64,000 bases of DNA from Bacteroidota bacterium (GTDB lineage: Bacteria; Bacteroidota; Bacteroidia; Chitinophagales; Saprospiraceae): the NCBI GenBank assembly GCA_963169325.1, contig CAUJEY010000295.1:1-64000 (forward strand), read 5' to 3'. Position numbers and translations under genes: made by a program. Shown here one piece after another: positions 1-8,452 of this stretch. The notes beneath the pieces were generated by a model that saw only the letters and a list, made by a program, of their open reading frames with translations, was not told the DNA's origin and searched no databases. Every line of letters starts with the position of its first letter. Position 1 is the stretch's first letter.

Positions 1-2
1 AA

Positions 3-232
3 GCCGCCATCGAACAAGCCTGGCAGGACCTGAAGCCCGGAGGACATATTGCCGTGGTGGATTTTCACGATACGCGTGCGCCGACTTTCCGCTGGTGGAT
101 GGAACAAAATCACGTGCGCATGGACGGCCACCTGCTGCCGGTGCTGGAAGCAAGTTTCGGCCGGTGTGGCGGGAGGTGCATAGCGCCTGGGGCGGAATTT
201 GGCGCTATATGTCGTTTGTAGGTCAGAAATGA
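3..232 (+). CDS. 3' end of a class I SAM-dependent methyltransferase, with an apparent frame shift
   Basis: The window opens inside a gene. The visible residues include LKPGGHIAVVDFHD, the post-motif strand of class I SAM methyltransferases, followed by an aromatic stretch (FRWWMEQNHVRMDGHLL). The frame open from base 3 stops at 219-221 after an uncharacteristic Cys/Gly-rich tail. Shifting by one base near 153-157 gives a much more protein-like end (FRPVWREVHSAWGGIWRYM) stopping at 230-232. I read this as one gene with a frameshift, either a real mutation or a sequence error. The substrate cannot be told; lipid or quinone methyltransferases are possible. The end overlaps the convergent NagB-like gene by 10 bases. 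Confidence 0.5.
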   Translation, partial: RHRTSLAGPEARRTYCRGGFSRYACADFPLVDGTKSRAHGRPPAAGAGSKFRPVWREVHSAWGGIWRYMSFVGQK

Positions 233-2160
233 TACCGTTTAAAAGCCTCCATGGCCTCGTATTCCGCCAGCCCCAGGTCCCGGTACATTTGTGCAGTTTC
301 TTTATTTCGGTATTCGGCGCGTTGCCAGAATTCGCGGTCATCGCCGCCGGGGAAGGGCGGTCGGTCTTTCTGGCTTTGGTGCATAAAGATCGCCTGACGT
401 TTCCGGCGCAACTGCTGCGGACTCATGGGCACCGCCATTTCTATTTCGTGTATCGCCCACTCGTGCCAGGCGCCCCGGTACAGCCACAACCAGCAATCTT
501 TTATCCAGGGTTGTTCTTTTAGTTGCCGCAAGGCGTCGAAAATAGCGTCGAGGCAAACGCGGTGGGTTCCGTGCGGATCGGCAAGGTCGCCGGCTGCGTA
601 CACCTGATGCGGTTTTATTTGTTCAATCAGGTTGGCCACGATTCGTATATCCTCCTCGCCGAGCGGTTTTTTACGGGTACGTCCGGTTTCATAAAACGGC
701 ATATCGAGGAAGTGAATATGATCGTCGGCCAGGCCGGTAAACCGCGCGCCGGCCCGGGCCTCGCCACGCCGGATAACCCCTTTTATATTGCGCACCTCGG
801 GAGAGTCGGGGTCGCCGGATTTTTTGTTCCGGAGAAATTTGATCATTTTCTGGTACCGTTTGCGGTCTTCGTCGCTCAGGGCGCCTTGTGTTTCAGCAAA
901 TTCAAACATAAATTCTGCATAACGCAGGGCGTCCCAGTCATGCACGGCAATATTGCCGGAGGTTTGATAGGCGACGTGTACGTCGTGCCCCTGATCGACC
1001 AGGCGCTGGAAGGTGCCGCCCATCGAGATCACATCGTCGTCGGGGTGGGGGCTGAAAAGGATCACTCTTTTTTTGGCGGGGTTGGCGCGTTCCGGCCGGT
1101 TGGTGTCGTCGGCGTTGGGTTTGCCGCCAGGCCAGCCGGTGACGGTATGTTGCAGGCGGTTGAAAATACGGATATTGAGTTCGTAGGAATTAGCCTGTTC
1201 GATAATGAGTTCGCTGAGGCCGTGCTCGTTGTAGTCTTCGTCGGTGAGTTTGAGGATCGGTTTTCCCGTGGTTTTGGACAGCCAGATAACGGCTTTACAA
1301 ATCAGGTCTTCCGACCAGTTGCAGATACCCACCAGCCAGGGCGACTTCATGCGCGTCAGTTCGGCGGAAGCGCTTTTATCCAAAATGACTTTTATGTTCG
1401 GGTGTTTTTGCAAAAAAGAAGCCGGCACGGAATGGGTAATTTCCCCTTCAACAGCCTGTTGCACGATACGCGCTTTGTGCTCGCCCCAGGCCATGAGATA
1501 CACGGTGCGCGCTTTAAAAATACTGCCGACGCCCATAGTAATAGCGCGGTAAGGCACGTCGTCTTCGCTTTGAAAATCCTTGATGGCATCGTGCCGGGTC
1601 AGGTGATCGAGGCGAACCATGCGGGTAGGCGAGGTTTCCCAGGAGCCCGGTTCGTTGAACCCGATATGCCCCGTTCGACCGATGCCCAGCAGTTGAATAT
1701 CGATACCCCCGGCCAGGCTGATCAGTTTTTCGTACTGTTCACAATAGTCCGCCACTTTTTCCATCGGGAGGGTGCCGTCGGGAATGTGGACGTTTTCGGG
1801 AAGAATATCCACGTGGTCGAACAGAAATTCGTGCATGAAACGCCAGTAACTTTGGTTGGCCTCCCTTGCCATGGGGTAGTATTCGTCGAGATTGAACGTA
1901 ACGACATTCCGGAAACTGAGTCCTTCCTCCTTGTGCATGCGCACCAGTTCTTCATACACTTTTATCGGCGTACTGCCGGTGGCCAGTCCGAGCACGAGTT
2001 TTTCGCCTTCCTGTTGCCGCTGGCGGATAGCCAGTTCGATAGAACGCGCGACGAACCGGGATGCATCCATGGCATCGCCCCAGATTTTGACCGGCATTTT
2101 TTCAAAATTCTTGAGCGCGTATTTGAGATAGCCGGGGGCAGGTTTTTCCTGAATACTCAT
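223..2160 (-). CDS. nagB: Glucosamine-6-phosphate deaminase-like protein fused to an LmbE/PIG-L deacetylase domain
   Basis: 645 residues, two domains. Residues about 20-290 match NagB, which converts glucosamine-6-phosphate to fructose-6-phosphate and ammonia: LGLATGSTP (58-66), FNLDEYYP (89-96, with the active-site Asp) and GRTGHIGFNEPGS (161-173). In E. coli NagB the last motif reads DGHIAFNEP; the Asp of the catalytic relay is Thr here while His and Glu are kept. Residues about 365-640 are an LmbE/PIG-L zinc deacetylase with HPDDD (372-376) and the second metal His region DPHGTH (528-533). The fusion suggests linked deacetylation and deamination of amino sugars, for instance GlcNAc derivatives; this is inferred from the domains. 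Such fusions are, as I recall, common in Bacteroidota. The start is the first ATG. It is divergent from the RpiB-like gene. Confidence 0.88.
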   Translation of the reverse strand: MSIQEKPAPGYLKYALKNFEKMPVKIWGDAMDASRFVARSIELAIRQRQQEGEKLVLGLATGSTPIKVYEELVRMHKEEGLSFRNVVTFNLDEYYPMAREANQSYWRFMHEFLFDHVDILPENVHIPDGTLPMEKVADYCEQYEKLISLAGGIDIQLLGIGRTGHIGFNEPGSWETSPTRMVRLDHLTRHDAIKDFQSEDDVPYRAITMGVGSIFKARTVYLMAWGEHKARIVQQAVEGEITHSVPASFLQKHPNIKVILDKSASAELTRMKSPWLVGICNWSEDLICKAVIWLSKTTGKPILKLTDEDYNEHGLSELIIEQANSYELNIRIFNRLQHTVTGWPGGKPNADDTNRPERANPAKKRVILFSPHPDDDVISMGGTFQRLVDQGHDVHVAYQTSGNIAVHDWDALRYAEFMFEFAETQGALSDEDRKRYQKMIKFLRNKKSGDPDSPEVRNIKGVIRRGEARAGARFTGLADDHIHFLDMPFYETGRTRKKPLGEEDIRIVANLIEQIKPHQVYAAGDLADPHGTHRVCLDAIFDALRQLKEQPWIKDCWLWLYRGAWHEWAIHEIEMAVPMSPQQLRRKRQAIFMHQSQKDRPPFPGGDDREFWQRAEYRNKETAQMYRDLGLAEYEAMEAFKRYHF

Positions 2161-2290
2161 GTTGTCGTGTATGAAGTGATCCGTTTAAAATAAGGAATAG
2201 AAGGCAAAATTAAGAATTACTGCCTAACGGCAAATGAGTTGCCGGAGAAAGTCGTTTGAACCGGACCAGGCCTTTATTTTTGTGCCAAAC

Positions 2291-2749
2291 ATGCGTAAAA
2301 AAATGAAAATAGCCGTTGGCAGTGATATGAAAAACCACGTTACAGACGTCGTGCTGGCAGAACTCCGCCGCAGGGGACATGTAGTGGAGGTATTCGGCGC
2401 CTTGGTGGAAACGCCGGCCATGTGGTCGAAGGTAGCGTTGGAGGTGGCGGAAAAAGTAGCGCAAAAGCAATACGACCAGGCGGTGTTGTTTTGCTGGACC
2501 GGCACCGGCGTCAGCCTCGCCGCCAACAAGGTAAAAGGTATTCGGGCCGCGCTTTGTTCCGATGCGGAAACCGCCCGGGGCGCCCGCCAATGGAACGATG
2601 CCAATATCCTGGCCATGAGCCTGCGCACCGCATCGGAACAGGTCGCGAAAGAAATATTAGACGCCTGGTTTGAAGCAGCCCCCAGCACGGATGAATCGGA
2701 TGTCGCCTGCCTGGCGTTTCTGGCGGATGCGGAAGAAAGGCGCACATGA
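2291..2749 (+). CDS. RpiB/LacA/LacB-family sugar-phosphate isomerase
   Basis: 152 residues from the ATG at 2291; an upstream in-frame ATG at 2234 would add 19 residues without family resemblance, and ATG 2303 is the alternative. The family core is clear: KIAVGSD at the N terminus, CWTGTGVSLAANKVKGIRAA in the middle, then ARQWNDANILAMSLR. RpiB enzymes interconvert ribose-5-phosphate and ribulose-5-phosphate; LacAB act on galactose-6-phosphate. The Cys of the CxTG motif is kept, but the usual His after GSD is Met, so the exact substrate is uncertain. It is divergently placed next to the amino-sugar NagB-LmbE fusion, which hints at a sugar-phosphate role. Likely cytoplasmic. Confidence 0.8.
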   Translation: MRKKMKIAVGSDMKNHVTDVVLAELRRRGHVVEVFGALVETPAMWSKVALEVAEKVAQKQYDQAVLFCWTGTGVSLAANKVKGIRAALCSDAETARGARQWNDANILAMSLRTASEQVAKEILDAWFEAAPSTDESDVACLAFLADAEERRT

Positions 2750-2758
2750 CCATCGACC

Positions 2759-4657
2759 TCATTTAATAACTCGTCTGGCCGCCACCCGCCCATCTATAGC
2801 CGTCATTTTGATTAAGTAAATTCCGGATTGCCAGTATCCTGCCGGAATATCTGCCAGAAGTTGTTCCGGCACCGAATAATCCGCGACCAAACGCCCCAAA
2901 GCATCAAAGACTGCGATGTTGGTCAGCGGCGATTCGGGCGATTCCACCCACAGTTTTTCGCCGACAGGCGATGGGAAACAACGCACCGGCAAAGGACCGG
3001 GCTCATCCGTAGTGGGTACGGTAATTTTTACTTCCTGCATTTGAAACACGACGGGCATATCCTGCTCTCTGGCGTTGAGCATCAACATGTTAGCCATCGA
3101 AGGAGTAAACACGCCCTGATGGCCCGGCGGCAGCGGATTTTCGAGGACAAAACGAATCGTACAAAGGTCGCGGGCTTGGTTGAGCGCCGGAAACCCTTTG
3201 TTGGCCACTCCCGCCTCCACCCGGCCGGGCGGCAGGTCGCGGGCCAATGCAAACCGGGTGGCTCCGCCGGCGACCAGCATCTGATCATCTTCGGGAAAAA
3301 CAATCTCGGTAAGGCTGTCCTGCACCAGCGATTCCTCGAATTGGAGCGCAAACGCGACCCCTTGCGGAAAATACTCGATGGGCAAACCTTCGGGCGGAAC
3401 ATAACTGACCACCAGGTGCAGGGTATCGCCGGCTTGGGCTTCGTTTTCTTTAAACTGGAACAACAACATCGGCGGCGCATCCGCCGGAATATCGGACGGG
3501 GGCGGGGAATAGAGTTGGGAAGCGGGAAAAGCCAGGTGGTGCGTACTGTCGTAGTTGAGTTGAATGGCCAAAACGTCCTTTTCAGTAATGGCGCCGTCGC
3601 CGTCCGAATCGGAGAAGGCGAGGTTGAGCTTGGTAGAGGGCATGGACTCCAGCCAGAGTTCGAAGGGTTTCGGGCCCCAGGACATCCCCTGGTATTTGGC
3701 CTTGCGCGGGTTGCCTTCTTTTTTGAAATTCAGCCCGATTGGTAATACATCGAATGCGTTCACGATGCCGTCGTTGTTGGCATCGCCGGGGCAAAGGGCG
3801 AAGGAATCGACGGGCTGAAACAGCACCACCTCGTCGATCTCGATGTCGAAGTCGAATATACGTTCGAGGGTATCGAGGAAGAGCACGTTGGAGACATCGA
3901 CTTTAAAATCGGTGTAGAAGGTATCGGCGCGGATGATCAAATCTTCTATGATAAAATCGACGACACCCAGCGGGCGTGAAACAGCCAGTCGGGGTGCGCG
4001 TTCACCCGTCGTACTGAATTCGACCCGCCCGGGGGGCAGTTTGCGCGCATCGGCAAATCCGGCGGCGCCGGCGGCGAAATGCAGGTCGGTAGCCGTAGGC
4101 TCAAACAACACGGTAGTCAGGCTATCCTTAATATATTCCTCGTTGAATTCGAGGGTAAAGGCTACCCCCATCGGTGAAAGCGCCTGCGGCAAGTCGGGCG
4201 GATGACTGTAAAAAATACTGAGCCGCAGGGTGTCTTTGACCGTCACGGTATCTTTGTCGAAGAGGAATACCAATTTGGGCCGTGCCGTTGTGGGGGCGTG
4301 TACTTCGGGGGCATAAGGTTGCGGTGGCGGCTGCGACTGATTGTGAGTACTGTCGTAATTAAATTTCAGGGCTAAAATATCTTCCGCGCTGACAATTCCA
4401 TCGCCATCACAATCAGAAAAACCGTCGTTGATACCGGTGGAGGGCAAAGCAGTGGGCCAAAACTGGAAGGGCTTTGGTGTCCAATTGATGTCCTGGAAAG
4501 GCGGCAAGCGGGGCGGGCCGGTCTGACCGAAGTTCAGGCCGATCGCCAGCAAGTCGACGTGATTCACCCGGCCGTCGTTGTTGGCATCGCCGGGCAACAA
4601 CACCTGACTGAACAATTGCAAAGGAATCAGGAGCAGGAAAAGTAGCGCTGTTTTCAT
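2759..4657 (-). CDS. Secreted protein with two dockerin-like modules and a T9SS C-terminal sorting domain
   Basis: 632 residues. A signal peptide (about 1-18, ending FSQ) is followed directly by two calcium-loop motifs of dockerin type: DANNDGRVNHVD near 24-35 and DCDGDGIVSAED near 83-94. A beta-rich segment of about 150 residues follows, then a second dockerin-like pair (DANNDGIVNAFD, DSDGDGAITEKD) and a second homologous beta-rich segment. The last about 80 residues (from VRCFPSPVGEKLWVE to RRVIK) have the form of a type A T9SS sorting domain, so the protein is expected to be exported and anchored or released at the cell surface. The beta segments could be cohesin-like or carbohydrate-binding; I cannot decide. 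No enzyme motif is seen. The gene ends 10 bases beyond the convergent RpiB-like gene. Confidence 0.8.
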   Translation of the reverse strand: MKTALLFLLLIPLQLFSQVLLPGDANNDGRVNHVDLLAIGLNFGQTGPPRLPPFQDINWTPKPFQFWPTALPSTGINDGFSDCDGDGIVSAEDILALKFNYDSTHNQSQPPPQPYAPEVHAPTTARPKLVFLFDKDTVTVKDTLRLSIFYSHPPDLPQALSPMGVAFTLEFNEEYIKDSLTTVLFEPTATDLHFAAGAAGFADARKLPPGRVEFSTTGERAPRLAVSRPLGVVDFIIEDLIIRADTFYTDFKVDVSNVLFLDTLERIFDFDIEIDEVVLFQPVDSFALCPGDANNDGIVNAFDVLPIGLNFKKEGNPRKAKYQGMSWGPKPFELWLESMPSTKLNLAFSDSDGDGAITEKDVLAIQLNYDSTHHLAFPASQLYSPPPSDIPADAPPMLLFQFKENEAQAGDTLHLVVSYVPPEGLPIEYFPQGVAFALQFEESLVQDSLTEIVFPEDDQMLVAGGATRFALARDLPPGRVEAGVANKGFPALNQARDLCTIRFVLENPLPPGHQGVFTPSMANMLMLNAREQDMPVVFQMQEVKITVPTTDEPGPLPVRCFPSPVGEKLWVESPESPLTNIAVFDALGRLVADYSVPEQLLADIPAGYWQSGIYLIKMTAIDGRVAARRVIK

Positions 4658-4732
4658 CCTGTTAACGGTAGAGGTATTAAATTGGAGCCAAATTTAATGA
4701 TTTTTGACTGGAATTTCCGAATCTGAACGCTT

Positions 4733-6166
4733 ATGTATCAAAGCAAACTGCTCGAACTCCTGCGTACTTTTTCGCCGCGCCGGCTGAGCCGTTTGCGCGA
4801 ATTTCTCGAATCGCCCTATTTCAACCGGGCGACGGATACCGTGCCGTTTTTTGATTACCTCGCGCCTTATGCTCCCGATTTCAAACATGCCGCTTTGGCT
4901 AAAGCGTATATTTTAAAACATTTTAAACCGGACAAACCCCTGACCGAAAAACGGCTGGCCTACCTCATGAACCATTTGCTCGGCCTGGCCGAAGAATTTA
5001 TTGCTATCGAATCGTTTCGGTCTGATCCGTTAAAAAAATCCCTTGCGCTGATGGAGGCGTTTACTTCAGCCGGTTTAACCCGTCACTTCAAGACGGCCCT
5101 GGACAATATAACTTCCGCTTTGGAACGGTTTCCCTATCGAAACGCCGAATTTTATGCAGAAACGTACCAATTGACGGCCATGCAGTATTGGCGTTCCAAT
5201 CAAATACAGCATCAGTACAATTCCGATTTACAGCACGCTTCCGATGCGCTGGATACATTCTATTTGGTAGAGAAGCTGCGCTATTGCCTGGCAATGGCAC
5301 ATTCTGAAAATACCCTGAATCTCAAGTATGACTGGGGGCTGGGACAGCGGCTGATTGAATGGGAAAATATGGATCAGACGTTGTTAAATCCAACACAGCA
5401 AGTGTATTGGACCAGTATTCGGATGGTTCAACACCCGGATGACACCACTTACTTCTACCGGCAAAAAGAACTTCTGTTGCAGCATGACGCCCGGTTTAAT
5501 GAAAACGAACAGAAATTACTGTACACCACCCTGTTAAACTATTGTTCCCTTCGGATTAACCAGTACAATGACCAGCCGTTCTTTGGTGAATATTTTGAAA
5601 TTAATAAAACCTTGCTGGAACGCGGGCTGCTCTTCGAAGAGGAAAAACTTTCGCCGTTGCGGTTTTTAAACCTTGTCAATACGGGCCTGCAAACAGGGCA
5701 AACCGAATGGACGGCTCAGTTTATCAAACAATACCGGGATCGTCTGCCGGAAGAATATGCGGAAGATACCTATCTGATGGCAATTGGGCGATATCATTTC
5801 CATTTGGGCGATTTTACGCAGGCCCAAATTGCCTTAAACCAGGTCAATCCCCTGAATCCCCAAATGGCCGTCATTGCCCGCAACCTGCTCGCCCGCATCT
5901 ACTACGAAACCGGCGAAACCGAACTCCTGCTCTCTTTCCTCGAAGCCTACCGGGTGTATTTGCTTCGGCAGAACCTCCTCAACCCAACGACGAAAAAACA
6001 GGCCCGTCAATTCGTCGATTTCACCCGCCGCTTAGCCAAAATAGACCAACCTGAAGCCCACCTGCTGCCCAAACTCTTAGCCGACCTGCCCCCTGCAACC
6101 GAAATTTACCACCGCGACTGGCTGGCTGCGCAAATCGAAAAACGGATGAAAAACCGGGCTTTCTAA
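4733..6166 (+). CDS. Predicted cytoplasmic alpha-helical protein, function unknown
   Basis: 477 residues, no signal peptide or membrane segment. The sequence is rich in Leu, Glu, Gln and aromatic residues with helix-pair periodicity and looks like a helical-repeat (TPR-like) scaffold, for example the stretch around residues 340-400. The N terminus (MYQSKLLELLRTFSPRRLSR) is strongly basic and amphipathic. I do not recognise a named family. The start at the first ATG is natural. The neighbours on both sides are secreted proteins transcribed separately and give no functional hint. Confidence 0.75.
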   Translation: MYQSKLLELLRTFSPRRLSRLREFLESPYFNRATDTVPFFDYLAPYAPDFKHAALAKAYILKHFKPDKPLTEKRLAYLMNHLLGLAEEFIAIESFRSDPLKKSLALMEAFTSAGLTRHFKTALDNITSALERFPYRNAEFYAETYQLTAMQYWRSNQIQHQYNSDLQHASDALDTFYLVEKLRYCLAMAHSENTLNLKYDWGLGQRLIEWENMDQTLLNPTQQVYWTSIRMVQHPDDTTYFYRQKELLLQHDARFNENEQKLLYTTLLNYCSLRINQYNDQPFFGEYFEINKTLLERGLLFEEEKLSPLRFLNLVNTGLQTGQTEWTAQFIKQYRDRLPEEYAEDTYLMAIGRYHFHLGDFTQAQIALNQVNPLNPQMAVIARNLLARIYYETGETELLLSFLEAYRVYLLRQNLLNPTTKKQARQFVDFTRRLAKIDQPEAHLLPKLLADLPPATEIYHRDWLAAQIEKRMKNRAF

Positions 6167-6175
6167 AAAAAGCAT

Positions 6176-6183
6176 TATTTTTG
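6176..6183 (+). promoter_or_regulatory. Bacteroidota-type -7 promoter box
   Basis: TATTTTTG fits the TAnnTTTG -7 consensus of Bacteroidota and lies 34 bases before the ATG of the SIMPL-like gene. No clear -33 TTG partner is visible. Confidence 0.4.
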
Positions 6184-6217
6184 AGACTATTAGTTTACCA
6201 TTTCAACCCTATCTGTT

Positions 6218-7027
6218 ATGCTACAAAAAATCGTTTGCTTAACCATGCTCTGCCTGGCAGGGCTTACCAACCTCCATGCCCAATTGGGCACCATTCAGGT
6301 ATCCGTTACCGACACCATTATCGTCCCGGCCGACCAAATCACCGTCATGGTGTCGTTCAAGGACACCACCAAAATCGACTTTTCCGCGCCCCGGTACGAT
6401 ATCGATGAGGAAATTGAAGAGCCGGCAGAAGGAGAAGAACCGAGCGATACTCCGGCCGAACCGTACAACCCGTTTGCAAACCTCAAAACGGATTTTACTG
6501 CCGACCGCGAAGCCGTAATCCGCATCCTCGACGAACACAAAGTGAGCTGGAAAAATCCCGCAGATCAGTTTAGTTTCCTGAAGGGCCCGATGGCCGGCAT
6601 GAACCCGGGAGGCGCCGCACCGAAAAACGAAGAGATCATGATCGATTTTTCCACCAAAGCGCAAATGGACGAAGTGATGACTAAAATCAAAGAAAATCCC
6701 TTTGTCAATACCATGGAAATGGGCGCCTCGGTGGACAAACAACTGCTCGACAAAACACGGCTCTACGAGAAACTGCTGAAAAAATCGAAAATAAAGGCCG
6801 AATCCATTGCCAAACTGGCCGGCAAAAAAGTGGGCGGCGTACACAAAATCGGTTCCGAATTCGACGGATTCACGCTCGACAAATACATGGATTCCCTCAC
6901 CGGCGCCGGCGGTATGTTCGGCGGTATTTTCAAAATGCTGGGCGGTATGTTCAACGAAAAAACACCCGACTACAAAGTCACCGTTTCAGAAACCATGACG
7001 GTGACGTATTATCTTTTGGATAAATAG
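6218..7027 (+). CDS. Secreted SIMPL (DUF541)-like protein
   Basis: 269 residues. Signal peptide about 1-21, ending HAQ. The mature start (IQVSVTDTIIVPADQITVMV) resembles the first strand of SIMPL/DUF541 proteins. Near the C terminus, LYEKLLKKSKIKAESIAKLA followed by GKKVGGVHKIG matches the typical helix and following strand of that fold. An acidic, Pro/Glu-rich insert (about 68-90) and a Gly/Met-rich stretch (about 225-250) are atypical. SIMPL proteins are periplasmic or surface proteins of poorly defined function, some linked to oxidative stress. The gene is preceded by a TAnnTTTG box. Confidence 0.65.
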   Translation: MLQKIVCLTMLCLAGLTNLHAQLGTIQVSVTDTIIVPADQITVMVSFKDTTKIDFSAPRYDIDEEIEEPAEGEEPSDTPAEPYNPFANLKTDFTADREAVIRILDEHKVSWKNPADQFSFLKGPMAGMNPGGAAPKNEEIMIDFSTKAQMDEVMTKIKENPFVNTMEMGASVDKQLLDKTRLYEKLLKKSKIKAESIAKLAGKKVGGVHKIGSEFDGFTLDKYMDSLTGAGGMFGGIFKMLGGMFNEKTPDYKVTVSETMTVTYYLLDK

Positions 7028-7091
7028 AGGTTCGGAGGTTTGGACGGCACGGGGGTAAATCCTCCTAAGAAAAGATTTTTTTAAAAAAATC

Positions 7092-7123
7092 TTGGAGATA
7101 TGGACAAGAGGCTGTTATCTTTG
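7092..7123 (+). promoter_or_regulatory. Promoter of the tRNA-Val gene
   Basis: TATCTTTG at 7116-7123 matches the TAnnTTTG -7 box and a TTG at 7092-7094 sits 21 bases upstream, near the expected -33 position. The predicted start near 7130 would leave a short leader before the tRNA at 7177. Confidence 0.55.
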
Positions 7124-7176
7124 CCGCCGCTTCGGTCAAAAAGTTATTTATAACTGATTTTTCGGAGGTAAAATGA

Positions 7177-7251
7177 GGGCGCATAGCTCAGCTGGTTCAG
7201 AGCGCCTGCCTTACAAGCAGGATGTCGGGAGTTCGAATCTCTCTGTGCCCA
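7177..7251 (+). tRNA. tRNA-Val (anticodon TAC)
   Basis: A complete cloverleaf can be drawn. The acceptor stem pairs GGGCGCA (7177-7183) with TGTGCCC (7244-7250), discriminator A at 7251. The D arm has GCTC/GAGC. The anticodon stem CCTGC/GCAGG holds loop CTTACAA, giving anticodon TAC, which reads GUA valine codons. The T arm is GGGAG-TTCGAAT-CTCTC. CCA is not encoded. Confidence 0.97.
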
Positions 7252-7262
7252 CTCAAATTAAG

Positions 7263-7296
7263 AAGGCGCCGCATCGGAAGATGTGGCGCCTTTTTT
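7263..7296 (+). terminator. Intrinsic terminator after tRNA-Val
   Basis: A 13-bp stem (AAGGCGCCGCATC at 7263-7275 with GATGTGGCGCCTT at 7280-7292, one G-T pair) closes on a GGAA tetraloop and runs into a T tract to 7296. It starts 12 bases after the tRNA. Confidence 0.93.
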
Positions 7297-7334
7297 GTTG
7301 GTTTACGCTGACAATTGTTCGTAGTTCCAACAAC

Positions 7335-7814
7335 TCAATCCACTTTTATTTTTTGGTCATTTATCACATAAGCCGTAATCGAGGTGCCCGGCGCTATTTC
7401 CGTACCCTGACCGGAAAACTGCCCGCGCAGGCTTTGCTCCTGCCCACTGAGCGGGATCGTCTGACCGTCCACCGACTGCACGTATTGGAGTTCTATCCGG
7501 ATTTCAGCGGGGTTGTTATAAGTCGCCGCTTCGATAGCCTTCACGCGGCCAATCGCTAAGGCGCCGGTACGAATCGCGACTTCTTTTTCAGCGATGACAT
7601 TGGTGCGAACACGGAACTGAATCAGTTTGCCGACGGTCGCCTGATCGGTGGCGATATGCTCGGCGGTTTCCAGTAATACCAACGTACCGGAAGTAAGTGT
7701 GGCTTTATTGTTGAAAAGACCTTTGACGCTGTAATCTGGCGCTTCGAGAGCATCATCCTGGGCAGAAACGAAGGAAGCGAAGAACAGGAGCGAGAGAACG
7801 AGTATATTTTTCAT
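7335..7814 (-). CDS. Small secreted beta-rich protein, paralogue of the gene at 7952-8452
   Basis: 159 residues with a signal peptide ending VSA-Q (about 1-18). The mature part has the pattern LTSGTLVLLETAEHI, then VGKLIQFRVRTNV, then GALAIGRVKAIEAATYNN and VDGQTIPLSG, ending AYVINDQKIKVD. The same pattern is found in the neighbouring gene upstream on the same strand, so the two are tandem paralogues. No catalytic motif is apparent. It is probably a periplasmic or surface beta-sandwich protein of unknown function. The array at 7821-7944 lies just upstream and may form part of its leader. Confidence 0.72.
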   Translation of the reverse strand: MKNILVLSLLFFASFVSAQDDALEAPDYSVKGLFNNKATLTSGTLVLLETAEHIATDQATVGKLIQFRVRTNVIAEKEVAIRTGALAIGRVKAIEAATYNNPAEIRIELQYVQSVDGQTIPLSGQEQSLRGQFSGQGTEIAPGTSITAYVINDQKIKVD

Positions 7815-7820
7815 ATTTCA

Positions 7821-7944
7821 GTTATGTTATGAGTTATGAGTTATGAGTTATGAGTTGTGAGTTATGAGTTGTGAGTTATGAGTTGTGAGTTATGAGTTAT
7901 GAGTTATGCCGAATGTGATAACTCATAACTCATATCTCATAACT
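7821..7944. repeat. Heptamer array (GTTATGA/GTTGTGA) with inverted right arm
   Basis: About twelve 7-bp units GAGTTAT/GAGTTGT run from 7821 to 7908. After about 10 bases, a shorter inverted arm of TAACTCA-type units follows at 7918-7944. The two arms could fold into a long imperfect hairpin. It sits between two same-strand paralogous genes. Confidence 0.9.
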
Positions 7945-7951
7945 AAATTAA

Positions 7952-8452
7952 TTATGCGTTGATTTTCGTATCGTTTAATACCCGGGCGCTCAGGTTGGCG
8001 CCGATGTCGGCCTTGGCAGAATTCGGAGTGGCGTTGACTACGTGCGGGATACTGCGCAGGTTGACCATCTGGCCGTCCACGGCCATGGCGTTCTCCACGG
8101 TGATCGTGATCTCGTACGATTTTCCGTTGTTACATTTTTTCACACTTTTTACCCAACCGGTGGCGGTAGCGCCGGCGGCGATGACCACCTTGCCATTGAC
8201 GGTGACGTTGCTGCGCACAAAGAAGTCGAGCGAATTGCCCACCGAAACCGTCTCCGCGTCGATAGCCTCATTCAGGCTGACATTGACCACGGTGCCGGCG
8301 CTCAGGGCGACCATTTGTTGAAAGTTTGAAGTTTGAAGTTTGAGGTTTGAAGTTGCGAGTTGGGACGGAACGGCGAATGCGGCGGCACTGGCGAAAGCGA
8401 AAGCGGCGGCGATCAGGGAGCGAAGGATAGTTTTTTTCAACATGGCGTACAT
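7952..8452 (-). CDS. Small secreted beta-rich protein, paralogue of the gene at 7335-7814, with a repeat-derived insert
   Basis: 166 residues; starts at 8452 or at the ATG three codons later (8443). Signal peptide about 1-27 (LIAAAFAFASAAAFA). Directly after it, residues about 34-45 (TSNLKLQTSNFQ) are encoded by a short TGAAGTT heptamer array, the same unit found in intergenic arrays elsewhere in the window. The mature domain then follows the paralogue: LSAGTVVNVSLNEAI, VGNSLDFFVRSNV, GATATGWVKSVKK, MAVDGQMVNLRS and ARVLNDTKINA. Function unknown. The insert sits between signal peptide and folded domain, where it should be tolerated. Confidence 0.75.
   Translation of the reverse strand: MYAMLKKTILRSLIAAAFAFASAAAFAVPSQLATSNLKLQTSNFQQMVALSAGTVVNVSLNEAIDAETVSVGNSLDFFVRSNVTVNGKVVIAAGATATGWVKSVKKCNNGKSYEITITVENAMAVDGQMVNLRSIPHVVNATPNSAKADIGANLSARVLNDTKINA
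8320..8354. repeat. Short TGAAGTT heptamer array inside a coding region
   Basis: About five degenerate units of GAAGTTT/GAGGTTT lie in frame within the gene at 7952-8452. The unit is the same as in the arrays at 11562-11639, 37845-37960 and 61490-61548. Confidence 0.85.

Noticed and set aside
523-2193. Plus-strand ORF of 556 residues opposite the NagB-LmbE gene
   Set aside because: Shadow; no motif, odd composition.
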